A program made the translations under genes and the position numbers. A model generated the notes under the pieces. That model was given only the letters and a program-made list of their open reading frames with translations, was not told where the DNA came from and did no database searches. DNA of 64,000 nt from Megalonaias nervosa (lineage: Eukaryota > Mollusca > Bivalvia > Unionida > Unionidae). Every line of letters begins with the position of its first letter. The stretch's first letter is position 1. Of the stretch, positions 12,707 through 26,785 are shown piece by piece. The stretch lies in contig JAECUM010001134.1 in NCBI GenBank assembly GCA_016617855.1, positions 62,001 to 126,000 on the forward strand, written 5' to 3'.

Positions 12707-13328
12707 CTGAAACAGAACCAGCATATTTTTAATGCATATTGGTCTCTTACATAAAAATTCATCAACACAACTTATTATGCAATATATAAAACAGTTGTGC
12801 TTATGACTGTCTGTGATCTCGTGTAACTGCATGTTGCCCTCATTTAAAACATGTCTGCCAAGTTATGGGCAATTCATCAAAAGATGAGATGAACTGCACA
12901 AACAAGAATTTATCACATGCATGTCCAGTATATACCTTCAACACCAAATGGGACATAACTCTGGAAAAAACATGGCCGAACATGGTGACAGAATAATATA
13001 AGTATGCTGACACCATGCCAATGCCAAGTTTCAAGTCATTCAATGGAAAGATTCTGAAGCAGGCACAAACATAACAATTGCTGGATACACAGATTATATT
13101 ATATGCATACAGGACAAGCCTAACACTTTATTCCCCTGTAAAATTCATGATGAGGGCATAGTAAAAATTGAGAACAATTTCCCTCAAACATGACAGAATA
13201 CTTCCTGTTAGTTTTAATTAAAGTTAAATAGGCACATGACAACTCTCATTTACTTTCTGAAACCCAGCAAAAAATTAAAACTGCAATTAAAATCTTAATC
13301 ATTCACACAATTTTTTACATCAACCGAC

Positions 13329-13546
13329 CTCCCACATCGCTTTCATCTGCTCTTTCAGTTTTCCTTGGAACAGTTGTTTTTCTTCCCATTCTAGTAGCTC
13401 CTGCAAATATGCTTCCTTCTCTGCTTTCCGCACCTGGATCTGCTGACGACGTGACTCTCGCTCTCTCTGAGCTTCCTCCTCCCGCAGCATATTGAGTAAA
13501 GCTGTTGAATCATGAGCAACAACTGCTCTGGACCTTCTTCTCAAAC
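13329..13546 (-). CDS. BRD10: BRD10-like exon 4 (charged coiled-coil segment)
   Basis: A 218-base exon with acceptor CCCACAG|GT and donor GAG|GTCGGT, phase 1 in and phase 0 out. It begins GLRRRSRAVVAHDSTALLNM and continues into a long Arg/Glu/Lys-rich helix (REEEAQRERESRRQQ, then KEAYLQELLEWEEKQLF) that should form a coiled coil. The basic RRRSR run could be a nuclear localisation signal; that is inference. Confidence 0.85.
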
Positions 13547-16500
13547 CTGTGGGTTAGAAAGGAAAACTTTTTAGATGCTACATGTACTTTACATTATGCA
13601 AACAATGATTCCTGTTATGTTGTTCATGGAAGCCATACAAGTTTACCATATTATAGACAAGGCCAACATATAATAAGGGTAGATTCTAAGAAAGATATAA
13701 CACCACCATCAACAGGGCATTTTTCAGAAATTAAAAAATCACTCACAAACAATAATCAGCTTGGATTAATTAAGTAGCAACTTTTAAAATTAAATTCACA
13801 CAATATAATGAGATTCGTTACCATACTAGTGTGGTAAGATAAGCACTGAACTGAGATATTTTCAAGTCATTGACCATTCTACAATCCAAAAAAAGAATAC
13901 CTCCACCAATAACTGTATTCTCAGTTCTTCTCAGCTATCAAAATCTCCCGTTCCAACACTGCAATGCAGTCCCAACATGGAAAGGGGGTGGGGGGAAGAA
14001 GCCACATAAAACTCTAAAACTTTGCCTCTACTATCTCAAACTTTCCATAATTTTGTTCCAATTTTATGTCTTTTTTTTGATATTGCAAAAGGGTTTCACA
14101 GAATGAGTTTTTTATGTGCACACTGTTCTATGTCATAAATTCACTTCATTTGACTTAGGATTGTGAAATGTCAGAGTATTTAACTTTCTGAAAAACTGAT
14201 ACTCTGACATAAACAATGGTTCAAACAATCACTTAAAATTCAATAGGACGGTGTGCATTTTCTTGTGATTCTCTTAGTAGAATATCTATCCCCATGTAAG
14301 AGTCATTACATAGAAAAGTATGGGGCCAAGAATCCCTGTGAATAACTGCCCATAAAGACTCTTCTTAACAGATACAAATACTTAAAAAAAGTATATTTTG
14401 GCAGATCAAATTTTTCTTTATGACAGTTTATGACATCACATTCATTTTCTGCAAAAGAAAGCATGTGTGGCTAACTGAAGCCAAGTCAAAAATTGATGAA
14501 GATTTCCAAAGGTGTAGCATAGCTTTTGCTGATTTTATCATTTTCTATCATGGACTTTTGTTACAATTATTGAAATTGAATAATTATTTTTCTTTTTCAT
14601 CATTTAATAAGAGACAGGAGTCAAAACTGTATTATTTTACATCCAATCTCATCCAGTTGTTGTTGATTTGGGTTTAACACCATTTTTTGTACTGTAATGG
14701 TATGCTATACATGGCAACCAGTGTAACTGGTGGAGGAAGAACCCTGGAAAACCCCCAATAAGAACCACTGACACAAAGGAAGCTACTGGCATGCTTTCTC
14801 ACATACTCACATTGGCCGAGATATCACCCAGAGGTAACAAGTGCCACTCAAGTAATAAATGACATCATATTGAAGATAGTTTAATTTAAGCAAGTTTTGA
14901 TTTTGCATAACCTGTCATCTTTAATACAAATCTTAAAAACAAGATGTTAATTTTGTTGCTGTAGATGTGACCAGTGAAAAAATATGAAACAAAGCTATTG
15001 CTGCCATATGCCAGCTAGACAAAATTGGGTACACACCAACACATGCATGAAAAGACATGAAGGATCAATCAGTCTCACAATCCCTTCTGACCCAGAAATA
15101 TGTTCATGGAACACAGATGCCCCACAACTAAATCACTTAAACAAAAAACTTAACCAAGATGTTATAGACTGATGGAAGGACTAGGGTAATACTATATGCT
15201 CCAACCATTCTTGTGGTGGGGCTTAAAAATACTTAGACAACAAGGTCGTGCTTATTATATATAGGATTCAGTGTTTATGAGGTGTAGATATAAAACTAGA
15301 TCTGTGTTTGCAACAATGAAATATGTGCCCTCATACCTCCTCCACTGCAGAAAAGTTTAGAAACTCTGCAAACAAGAGCTATTGGCAATGGGTGCATCAC
15401 TAAGGGCTCCATTCCATAAAATTAGCTAGGCAGGGCCTTAAACCGATGAATTTGTGCTGGGAAACAAAGAGAATGGGCATTTAGTTACTAATTCCAAGAA
15501 TCATTGGAAAAGTTATGCTACAAAAAAAATGAAAGGAGGATGGTAATCTGGGCAAGCAGGAGGTATAAATCCTGTTAATGTGGAATATTGGCAATAAATA
15601 TCATTCTAGGTCTCATGAACATAAAGACACATGTGCAATTTTGGTTGTAATCCAGCATTCAGAAAGTTATGCCACAGAAAGCAAAGTCAGAAAAACATGG
15701 GCATTATTGGAGTATAACTCCTATAAATGACATGATAAAAATCCTGGAAATCAAACTCATTCTAATAAAACCTACATGCCAAATTTGGTTGAAATCCAAA
15801 CAAACCGTGGTAAAGATATGATACTGAAAGCAAAGTTAGGTGATATGGCAATAACTCCTGTAAATGCTCATATAAAATGCTGAAGATCACATCCTTTCCC
15901 AATCTCATCAACATATATCTATGAACTAAATCTGGCACAAATCCAACAATCTTTGGTAACATTAAACTGTAGAAAAGAAAGGAGAATTGGCAATAAGGGG
16001 CCATAACTCCTCCACTTATGACAGATGGCTGGAAATTAAACTCTTTCAAGGTCATATCAATGTACAACTATATATTAAATTTGGTTAAAATTCAACAATT
16101 CTCTGCAAAGTTATCTTGCAGAAACCAAACTGTTTATGGATGAACAGGTATGGATTGCTGGATAACAACTGGTCAGTTGTTATTACTACAGGGCTCTGCC
16201 AACTATATTATGTAGTACTATAATAAAGCTTGCAAAAAGCATGTAAACAGCATAAAATCTGATCATATATATCTACAGGAACAAGCATACTGAACCTCAT
16301 TTACCCAGGTCAAACAGTTTCTGCACATCATACAAAAAATTTCACCAAAAAGTCCAAATCCATGTTAGAAAAACTTCCAAAATTTCTTAATCATTCAGTT
16401 GGTGTTAAGATCTGGTCAGATAATCTAAATATGTATAGAAATATGTACACCAAACTTCATGGTTTTTGTGCAATAAAGCAATGTTTTCACTACACACACC

Positions 16501-16731
16501 CCCATCCACATATGGACAGGAAGAAAACCAAATTAATGTATGCCCAATTGATACCACAATGACTGTCAAGGCAGGTTCTGCTATAATAGTATAATTTCAT
16601 GCAACTTGTACATAAAAAATTGACTGAATAATTTTTTTTAATTCTACATCATTTACAAAAATAATGCTTCTCTTCCAGTTGAAAGAAATGAAGAAGTTAC
16701 TGTTCATACAGAAAAAGTAGTTCAAACAAAC
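13547..16731. other. Intron 3 of the BRD10-like gene
   Basis: Holds a degenerate dispersed repeat around 14655-14835 (GGTGGAGGAAGAACCCTGGA core) and a module repeat around 15280-16200 built on the phrase ATAACTCCTGTAAATG. No extra exon seen. Intron 4 (12707-13328) shows nothing recognisable. Confidence 0.55.
15280..16200. repeat. degenerate dispersed repeat with ATAACTCCTGTAAATG modules
   Basis: ATAACTCC(T/C) phrases occur at about 15715, 15855 and 16005, each followed by AAATTTGGTTNAAATCCAA-like text. Module about 135-155 bp. Bivalve-style repeat; boundaries approximate. Confidence 0.55.
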
Positions 16732-16796
16732 CCATGTTCACATCCTCTTCTATATGACCAGATGTGGCTGCTATACTTGTTTTGGCTCGCAGATCT
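16732..16796 (-). CDS. BRD10: BRD10-like exon 3 (bromodomain C-terminal edge and linker)
   Basis: A 65-base exon with acceptor TTTTTTCTTCAG|A and donor G|GTTTGT. It completes the Arg codon left by exon 2 and reads DLRAKTSIAATSGHIEEDVN, the linker that follows the bromodomain in the family member I recall. It is short, but splice signals and phase fit both neighbours. Confidence 0.82.
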
Positions 16797-18120
16797 CTGA
16801 AGAAAAAAAAAATGTTAAAAGAATAATTTAAATGTGATAGCTAAAAGGAAAAGATTCTTTGATAAACACAGCAGGAATGTGAAAATATCTAAATTTGCTG
16901 CACAATCACAAAACAAATAAATACATGGAATAGAGAAACTTCAACATAAAACATTCTGGTGACTTGAGATTTGACATCTTGCTTCACTATCTCTGTAAAA
17001 CTATTAATTCCAAAGTTCAACTGTGACAATTAGCTGAAAATTACAGCAACCTTTGAATAATTGTAATGAAAAATCTTCAACAACATGACAGTCATGAGTC
17101 CACATTCAAAGCATTCCTGTATACCAGGGATGGACCTGGGCTTTGGCAATGTCACAAATTGCAATTGTTTTTACTTACTGGCGACAAAATATACCATCTG
17201 GTTACTTTTTTGGCTGTTTAAACTTGTATATGCAATCTTGGTTTTGGGGTGGAAAAATTCAAAGACACCATAAAAGGAAGCTGCAAACTTGGATATATAA
17301 TGCACTGTAATCTCTCTGTTGTTACATAAACAAATTCTTTGTTCATATTGACAAATGCATCTTAACAGCACATTTTTACATCATATTCCACTTATGCAGA
17401 CATCTGGCCTGGGCAGTGTATGCCGTGTTACACTGAGATAGTCATGTTACCAGATTAGATATAATCGATCAACCTCTGAAGGCAGGAACAAAAATGGCTA
17501 CAATGAACCAAATGACCTTATTTTTGTTTTTGTTTATAAAATATGTACCCCAAAAATATAGTTTTGCCGAAACTTCAAAGAAGCAGCATTGTTCTGTATA
17601 AATACTAAGCATAAGGAAAAAAAATCAGTCTCTATCCATGTTCTACAATTGTTTGATGTTACTGCCACAATAACAAACTGGCATCTGTTTGATCCTCAAA
17701 AGTATGCATTCAGCAGTGACTTCAATAACACATGCACCCTTCATCAAAACAAGCCAACTACAATCTTCAATAAAAACAAAGCACCTTTCATCAAAGGAAG
17801 TCAGCAACAAACTTAAATAAAGTAATGGAATCTGATCAATTTTTGCATTTTCCAACGTGATTGGAACACTTTTATTGTGCCAAAAAAGTTTCTACTTAGC
17901 AGGAAAATGTTTATGCTTACAAGTGTTACCAAAGGCAGCATAAAAAGCAAATAAAATTTCAAATCTTTTGAAACCATAGATACCTGGTTGCAATGATGTT
18001 TGTTCAACTTTTTAATTTATTCATGTGTTTTCATTTCCCTATTAACAGCTTCTTCCCCTGGTAGCCTTTGCAAGATGATAGCTGTCTCCAGCTGACCAAA
18101 TTCTACGCCATGTACATGTA

Positions 18121-18614
18121 TCTTTGCTAGCCAAGGTTCCGATAACCCTCTCTACACCTTGGCATATCGAGCAGATATTTCTGTGCTTCAGGTCTGTTAG
18201 TTTCATTGGATGCAGCGTCAAGCCACCACATCCAATCAGAATTAAGTTGTTCAAATTTGATCCTATGTGATCGAGACAAGTGGAGCACATAACTTGAATG
18301 GACTGATAAATAAGCAATTTTCCAGTGCTGGTCTGTGTCTGCACAAATACCTTTCACTCAAATACACCTGTAATGGCTTTGCTCTTGTACATAGTCATAC
18401 TTTTGATGTTAAACTTACAAAGTATCCTTTTTAGGTCAATTGCCACCACCATTTTCAGCCGATGTACAATGCACCATGCTATTGGTAAGTTGGCATTACA
18501 TACTAAGGAAGGCAATACATGAAATCCAATAGATGTCACTACGACAAAGCACCAATATAGCGATTTGATCCACCAAGGTGTAGATAGGGTTATCAGAGCC
18601 TTGGCTAGCAAAGA
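18121..18614. mobile_element. non-autonomous TA-insertion DNA transposon (MITE), 494 bp
   Basis: Terminal inverted repeats of about 42 bp (18121-18162 and 18573-18614) begin TCTTTGCTAGCCAAGG, with a few mismatches between arms. They are flanked by TA at 18119-18120 and 18615-18616, as for Tc1/mariner-type insertion. The interior has no transposase. The termini match the fold-back element at 34110-34183. Confidence 0.82.
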
Positions 18615-19149
18615 TAATGCACATGTAGCATGCAAACAACTACAAAGCCATGTGCTACTAACAACAGTGAAAATATTTAGTGACACGTGTCTGTTGACGA
18701 TGTTAGTTAGATCAAACAAGGACTAACTTTTTTTTAGATACGAGTTATTTGTGTTTTCTAACAGGATGTGAATGATATATAAATTTTCTAACATGTGATC
18801 CATATTTGAATTCATGGATTTTTCATATACATGTACAGTACTTTATACATTATGGATTCTTCTACAGTTGTAAATTGTGAATACACACTCTCAGTGTAAA
18901 TCCTACTCAATGATGACAGGTTACCTCTTATAAAGTTCACTCTATGCAAAACTTAATTTTTTGTAGCCCTCCACAAAATTACCTCAACATCTGCTTAAGT
19001 TGACAATATTACCTTGGTAATAGGTATAACGAGATAAATGCGTAGTACTGTATTATGAAAAGGGCAACAAAATAGTGAGGTTGGTGATTTTGTTGGCAAC
19101 AACTTTATTAATGTCAGCACCATCCCTTAGAATATAATACAAGTGTGTT

Positions 19150-19325
19150 TGTATGTAGTGTTTAATGGCAAGCCAGCACTATACTGGCTGTATAGTGCCA
19201 ATTAAAAGTTAAGTTCTATAAATGTATGCATATATGTGTAGTAGTGTTTTATGGCACATTGGTACAAAAGTGGCTAAACAGAATGTAATGCCAACAAATG
19301 TTAAGTTCCAAAAATGTACAACTGG
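19150..19325. repeat. two tandem units of a palindromic short repeat
   Basis: Two units of about 88 bp with GTAGTGTTTTATGGCA and the GTTAAGTTC(T/C) end. The first also carries an internal CCAGCACTATACTGGC palindrome. Probably a dimeric dispersed repeat. Confidence 0.5.
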
Positions 19326-19534
19326 ACTGCACAGAAATTTAGGGAAATTAAGCCTTCAAAATAATTGTGCAAGTATGCGGAACTAGATAAAATACAAAAC
19401 ATATGGATGTTCAAATTCTGTACAATATATATAAATTAACACATGAAGGTAATGCATGAAAAATCCTTAAAATATGATTAAAATTTGTTTTAAAAACCAT
19501 ATTTCCTTGAAAAGTTCAAAATTTTTCTCAGAGC

Positions 19535-19665
19535 CTTGTAGATTAATGAGAATGAAAGGTTGATTATAATTTTCTACATCAGCAGGTTCCAGGAGTCTTG
19601 TAGATTAATGAGAATGAAGGTTGATTATAATTTTCTGCATCAGCAATTGAATGCAACCTTTTCTG
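19535..19665. repeat. tandem duplication, about 68 bp x2
   Basis: CTTGTAGATTAATGAGAATG and GGTTGATTATAATTTTCT occur twice, at about 19535 and 19603, nearly identical, so the duplication is recent. Confidence 0.85.
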
Positions 19666-21394
19666 TTAGGTTCTTAACACAATGATGTTTTCTGACGAGA
19701 TTTCAAAATGACCAGCTTCCATATCTGATGCCCCAACTATGGCCTAGCTCATGAGGTGTGGGAGTATTACCTCTTCAGTATATTGGAAAATGGCCACAAC
19801 CACAGTAGTTGTCACCAACTTCCCAAGTGAATTCAAAGTAAAACAAATGGATTGCTAATGGTCTAATCTAAGGACAAGATCCAGTGGCAGGATGCAGTTG
19901 GTTTTTTAAACAAATTCTTCTATTTTCTTTTCCCTCTCATTGATATCTCTGCAACCGTAAACTGTAGTATGGAGGCTGGTGTAGTGGCCAAGTAGATCAA
20001 AAGGGAGGTAACTGTTAAATAAGCTCAGGACATGATCAACTGACTGGAGTGCCTGAAGGAAGTTACCATGTATACTGAGCAAAGTGTAGGAGTTTTTTGT
20101 TTGGACATACAAATGGCTATTTACTGTAATGTAGTACTGAAATTATTCTAGCTTTGCAGACTTATTTATGATGATTGACACTCCTCCAGTGCCCTTAACA
20201 GTACATGTATTTCTTGCAAAGCTGTTTAAAGTTGGAAATTTGTTGGAGTAACTCCATTGTTTTTGTTAAAAAATGTCTCATCATGAAGGCATCAATAAGA
20301 CCATAGTTTCTAGGCTGCAGACCTACTTGATCATCAACATCTGCCTTTAAATCTAGCAAATGCCAATGAATTAATGTGTCAGACATTTTTTTGAATGTGG
20401 TAGAAATATTCTACTTCTGGGTTTCAATGGGGTGCTACAGCTTCTGTACTGTCTAGATTTCCAAATTTATTGAAGAGTTTTACAGTGTAGTTAGATCCTT
20501 TAAGAAGTCAAGCTGATTCTTTTATTTGCTCCTTGTTCAGTTTTGTGCAGGCATTACCACAGGGATTGGTAATTTGCTTCTTTTTGTGGGCAGTACTTTA
20601 CCATTTTTCCAAGAATAATATTAGATTCCTTATTTATCATACTGTCACATTCATTATTTGCATTATCTGCTTCTTGCACAGTTACATAGATGCTATCAAG
20701 GGTTTAGGATGATCATGTCCTGTGGCCAGGTAATGTGTCTGGGTACAGACAGAATTTTTGGATGGTTTTTTCTCCACTCAAGCCACATTCATGTGAATTT
20801 GTTGGTAGTGTTAAATGGAGTTATGCCTTCCACAAACATTCTGGCCTTCAGGATACTCTGGACATTCTCATGTTATACCTTTGCTATTTCCTTCTCTTGC
20901 TTCTGGAGTGATTTTAATAATGATGACTTTATTTAAAGAAACTCATCTGGTCAACTTCCATGAGACATTCCATAGTTATATGTATATGAAGTACAATTTT
21001 TACAAGTTGTAGTATCTTTAGATAACAAAGGAGCAAGAGGAATGGTGACACTGACAATTCACAACATAGGATTTTCCCTGTGCAACATGATCCACCACTA
21101 CCCTTCTGCCATCATCTGGGGCAGACCGATTTGCTTTGTTACAACTCGACAGTCTTCAAATAAGTAACAAGAAAGAGCAAGAGCAATCAGTTTTGCATAA
21201 CTGAAAATTATATTTACAAAAATACAAAGTGAAAAAGTAAAAATACATGGTAAATAAAATCCTAAAGTCCTAAAGAGTTTACCATGTAATCCAAATGAGT
21301 TCCAAAGGTAATCCAAATGATGGTCAGTAATGTACTGATGTATCCATAGGACAGAAGAATCTCTATAATATAATCCCAAAATGTTTTTAAATGA

Positions 21395-22145
21395 TGTTAT
21401 GTATGTCTATATTTTGTGTAACCTTTGGTTCATGATTGTATATATTTTGTGTTTCACTTTTGGCACAAAGATTGCATAGAATCTATAAATGGATGTTAAG
21501 TTTCTAATAATAAACCTATTTATGATTTTGGAGTTAATTATGGTTGGCTTGTTAAAGTCAGTAGGCTGAGAACTGTGATGTAGGTCACATGAATAAATAT
21601 TGTGAAATATCAGATTGAGTAGTAAGGTCTGTCATGTGGGATATATTATGACATATAATAAGTTGTAATATGCTCGTGGAGATGTATATAATGAGAGAAC
21701 TAAGCAAATAATTCTTATTCTGGATTCTTATCACATGTTCTTGTGTCAAAATCAGACTACAGATGTGTTTACTGTTGTGTTTAGATATAATCTGAAAGGA
21801 GACATCTGTTTGGATTTTTTGCTGGAATTACAAAGTGCTCATTGAACTAGAATATTATTCTTAGACTATTGTGAATTTATTCAAAGGAGTTCTGGACAAT
21901 ACCATTTTGATAATCAGGACTGTTGGCAGACCAATATATTTGAGGATCTGGAATTCATTCAGACTGTTTGATTCTTTTGGACTTGAGTAGAGCCTTTTAG
22001 GATTATTTGGTATTTAATTCATCATGCTGTAAGTTATTCTTATATTTTCTTTTTATAACTGATAACTGAATTCTTTGTTAAGTTTTACAAACCTTGTGGT
22101 TTTACTTATTTCTGTTACTTAGTTTATGACCATGAAGTCATGACA
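21395..22145 (+). mobile_element. solo LTR, 751 bp
   Basis: Begins TGTTATGTATG, ends GTCATGACA (5'-TG...CA-3'), and is flanked by the 4-bp duplication ATGA (21391-21394 and 22146-22149). Over most of its length it matches 27833-28695 and the inverted copy at 37169-38242. No gag-pol is nearby, so it is a solo LTR left by LTR-LTR recombination of an LTR retrotransposon (family not determined). Confidence 0.85.
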
Positions 22146-23199
22146 ATGAATTCACAGTAATTCCATACAGCTATTATTTCAATTAATCTGAATATTTTGA
22201 GCACTTTAATTCCAATGAATGATCATTAGATAAATGAATTCTTCTTAATATAACTCTTCCATGACTTGTGATACCAGTAAGAATGTTTAATTCCATGCAA
22301 TAATTCTCTTATATAGAATGCTGTCATAATTACTAAAACATAAAGACAGTCCAATGACTCATTTACATTGCACATCAAACAGGTAAATAAGAGTCATATG
22401 GGTTTCACTAGCTAATCAAGAGTTAGATCAGTTTATCCTTTCTAAAAAAACTATGACCTCCATTCATACCACGTGATGTTTACCTGGATTCAACCCTGGA
22501 ACCTATGAATGAACCTGAGCATTTGATACATGACTCACCTTCTAGTAATACAAACTCACTCATAAAGGAAATTAGTACTCAGAATGTTATTAACTAAATA
22601 ACCCTTACAAATTATAATTGAATGATAGTACACATAATACAGATATACATAACACCTCTGACAGCTATTTGGTGATCATGTTTCTAGTAGGTAAAACACT
22701 TCAAAGGATAATATGGTCCAATGGGATGATTAAAAATCTGGCTGAGACTGATGAGGTAATGTACATGTAGCAAAGTCCAATGTCAATATTTGTGTTGCTG
22801 GGAATCAGCAACTTGCTGTTTTAGTGAATATTAAATAATTCCACTTGAAAGACATTCTGAAATTTGACATGGTCCAGCATTTCTGACTCAATGCAGCCAT
22901 CAAAATGGACCAGTTCTATATACATCAACACAAGTTCAAGTTTTATCGGAAGATACCTTCATGGATATCTTGCAAACCACTCTAAGCAAAGCATATTATC
23001 AGTCTGCTTTTTAGTAATCAATGACAGATGATTACAATTAACCCTGGTTTATTTAATGTACTTACATGCACAAACACGTGCATAGATACACAAGGAGGAT
23101 CATATGGTCTCAGCAGTATGCAAGAATGGATTTAGGGTTTACAGATAGACATGCATATACTGATAGAGAACAATGAAAAGAAGGTCAGAAAATTCATAC

Positions 23200-23368
23200 C
23201 TAGAAAGAAGAGCCAATTTTTGTTCCAGCATAGTCTCAAACTTTTGCCCTCTTCTGGATATGTAGTGGTCAGGGCCATTGTACCTGTAACAGTTCTCCAA
23301 CATCAGCCTAAAGTCTATCACGAACTCAGTGATACTAGCATACTCTCTGTTTTGAAATTTACTCTCCA
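23200..23368 (-). CDS. BRD10: BRD10-like exon 2 (second half of bromodomain)
   Basis: The exon lies between acceptor TGTTTCAG|TG and donor AG|GTATGA, 169 bases, phase 1 in and phase 2 out. It encodes helices A-C of the bromodomain: the EFVIDFRLMLENCYRYNG segment holds the Tyr/Asn positions that contact acetyl-lysine, and QKLALLSR closes helix C. The split of the bromodomain at the start of helix A, and continuity of frame with exons 1 and 3, show that the three exons belong together although introns 1 and 2 are about 8.9 and 6.4 kb. Confidence 0.88.
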
Positions 23369-25483
23369 CTGAAACATTAGAAAGGATTAAAATGCATTAC
23401 TGGCATTGGCCTAAAATTGACACAAGTTCATTTGATGCACTCACTGACTTTTGGCACATTGTTAAAATAGAAAAATTTTCCTAGAAATAAAACATGAATA
23501 AGAGAACAACTAGCACAAACAAACTTTACTATGCCTGCACTTTTCATAGAAAAAGCTTAGATTATGATTTTTCTAGACAAGCAGAAACCAAGTTCAGATA
23601 ATACTAATCACCTTTACTGTAGGCAGTTGATAACTGAAATTACTAACTGAATCATTCTGACAAACATGGTAGCATTTTGAGGTCTGTGATAATTATTTTT
23701 ATATCATTTTTACAATAATTACTTTGGTGGATAGAATGGGTGGCAAATTAACTGGTCTATTCATTCAAAGTTTTCGACGGTAACTGAGGGTAGCGGAATT
23801 TTATTTTTGGCAAGTTCACATCAACAGAAGCATGACTCCACTCTCAGTAATATGTAGTCAAAGAAAAAAGCAACACAGGTGTCTAAGTTAATTTTAAAAT
23901 AGCTATAAACATTCTGTGAGGTACCTGAATTAATTAAATATTTAATGGACAAGGACCCTGATAGTATTAATTCAATAATGGCACAAACTGAATATAAACA
24001 CACTCTGAAGTACTGAAATTAATTACTGAATGAAAAATAACAGTAATGTAACATGAAAAATATTCAAGACTGATTATCTGATTGCTTTAGGATCAAGGTT
24101 ATTGTAATCCATTTGTCCTTTCTTCCATCTGCCCATCTGCCAAACTGTCTGTGAATATATATAAACTGCAGAGTTGAAATTCACAAAACGTGTCTACACA
24201 GTAGCTGTATGCAAGTATAATAATATTATTGATACCCTCTCCTGGGTCTGGAGGGTGGTGGATGGGTGTGGGGGTGATGTGAAAGGTCAAGCCTAGAAAC
24301 ATATTAATAACAGTGACATTTTCATACATTGTATTTTGACCATACTTTATATATGTAGTACTTATAAATGTATATACATATATATGTAACAGAGTTATGA
24401 TCCACTTGATAACATGAGATAGTGTGGGGTTGTGTGTGCTAGTGGCACTGAGATGTAACAAGCAACATGAAGTTTTGGAATTTTAATGTCAAGCTATCAT
24501 GTCCTAAGTGCATTTACCTGTCATTCCATCCATCTGTCACTGTTTTCCTTGTACATGTAACTTGAACTTTATCTACACTGACTGAGGGAGACTGATCATG
24601 TTTGGTGTGTTTAGGAGGATGAGGATGATAACAAAGGGGTCAGATGCTAACCACAGAGTAGGCAAGATAACAAGTCAAAGGTCACATTTTAATGAGTAAT
24701 ATGGCCTCTTCCTTGTAACCTGAACACAATCAAGATCAAATGACACTGGATGATCATATTTTGCATCATGTTTTAGGAGGAGAAAATGTAGGTTTCAAAT
24801 GCAGATGCAGTGAAGGGAGAGCCCAAAACGTGTTGATATTTGTAATGGCTTCCAACTCAAGTTCACTTTTTTCACTTTTATGTTAAGATAAGACAACTCT
24901 GTCTGCCAATCAAAGAAAATCTTGCTTCAAGATCAAAACTTGGGCCAACTACATCATAATCATGCTCAGGTGCACATGCTGCAGGATTTAAAGGACTGGA
25001 TTAGCTAGGCTGGTTAGCATGTGGCTTAATTTATCTAAGCAGCAAAACTCTTCCCCGTTTACAAATATACATCTTGACTTTCACCCCTATGCACCAAACT
25101 CTGCTTTCAGATCAAATAGAACACATTTTCCATGGCATTAACAGCCATGAGATTTAGACAAGTACCTAAATGTAATGGGAAGATACATACTGCATAGCTG
25201 TCAATGAAATCCCAAGTCTGGTTATCGATATTACATTCTCAAAACATAGTACCAGATGAAAAGCTCTGGACCAGTTCAGCAATTTTAAGTGGGCTAGTAT
25301 AACTCCACTGTTACATTTAAGAAAGAGGACCCGAGCCTGCATATCAAGCCCACAATTAAAGCATTGCTTTAAGACATGTGACCTTGACCCCAATATCAAA
25401 AGGCTGAGAAATTGTTGTGCAGGATGAATATTCTACCTTAATGATAATTCAACCACAGCATGAACATAATCCATGAAGGATTC

Positions 25484-25885
25484 ATGGTACTAATTCAGTT
25501 GCCATTGTTAACCTATGCAAATACCATACCTATATTTATCAGTATAGATGCATCCTGTGTAAAGAAATGGATACAAGCCATATTTTCTGGACTTGCACGT
25601 GTTTGAAACATGTGCTTTCAATTCCACACCAAAACGTCAGGTGCTAATTTCAGTAATGAGTGTTCCAAACTGAAGACTGTTAAAGGACTGAAATTCCATC
25701 AATAAAACAATGCCTCTATATTTTTTTAGTTACAACTAGGATAAGCTCTCAAAAGATTCTTTTTACTAAAATCTATCTTTCATTATCAACCAATCCTGGC
25801 CAGCCAAACCCATATAAACTTGATTTTATCTTTGCCCATTTCCAGACTGGTTCCCATTTTTCAATACAAATAGTATGGTGTGTCC
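25484..25885. repeat. duplicated segment, unit 1
   Basis: Matches 26786-27222 in the same orientation, with shared runs such as GTGCTTTCAATTCCACACCA and TCAACCAATCCTGGCCAGCC. Ends in GTGTCCT. Could be a segmental duplication or an unrecognised dispersed repeat. Confidence 0.8.
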
Positions 25886-26785
25886 TATATCCAGCCTTGA
25901 TTTTCTTGACAGACCTAGGAATAGTAAGTAGTTCATTGCATAAGTAAGCAATGCACATAGTTCTGCTTGTCAAAGATTACATTAGTGAATATTAAATTAT
26001 ATTCCATGTTCATGTTCACCAATATAGCAATGGTGCATTTCAGGCAACATTTATGAATATTATCATAAAACTGTCTAATCATGAGTCACTTTTTTACTAT
26101 CACCATTTATCTCTCTTCAATTTCAGATTGAAATTGATTACCAGCCTTGTTATATTATGTAATTAATAAGTCAAAGGTCAAGGTGACCATCTATATGTGC
26201 ATGTATTATTACAGAAAAGATACAGAAGACAGAAATAATCTAAAATTCATCCAGTATACATATAATTCAAAACTAAAGTAAGGTAGGCATAAGTCCATTA
26301 AAATACAAAATATGAAGTTTCAAAACTTTCAATGAATGAAATTAGTGGGCTACAAAGTCAAGAGAGATCATCACCATTAAGCATGGAGGTAGAGACCGAA
26401 GTAATCATATCTCAAGTGATCATATCTGAAGCATGTTACAAAACACAACCAGGAAAGATCATATTGGTTACCATAATTACTCAATAAAAGGTAAATTGCA
26501 TCAACTTTATATGTGTGATTGCACAGATATTAACCAATATGCAAAACACTCCACTAAGAACAAACAAAGTGACATACTCTACACAATGCACCCACCCCCC
26601 TTTGTTGCCAACAGCTGCTATATCTGAAAATGTGTTTAATATCCCAATGAAAGTCACTCTGTGGTTTACAAAAGGTATTAATGCTTGTAATCCACAAACA
26701 GAACCATATGACTTCATTTATAGTAAAGTTAATTACACATGCATGTGTGGAGTCACTATATTGCTGTAGCTCTCTATAGGACTCG

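Larger units (their letters stand above)
16797..23199. other. Intron 2 of the BRD10-like gene
   Basis: About 6.4 kb. It contains the TA-flanked MITE (18121-18614), a two-unit repeat at 19150-19325, a 68-bp tandem duplication at 19535-19665 and a solo LTR (21395-22145). The remaining sequence is unassigned. Confidence 0.6.

Noticed and set aside
12485..12832. 115-codon continuous minus ORF as a single exon
   Set aside because: Only 12546-12706 has splice sites and phase; the ORF continues by chance through the intron on both sides.
18354..18719. 121-codon minus ORF as a transposase in the MITE
   Set aside because: It crosses the right end of the element and shows no transposase motif.
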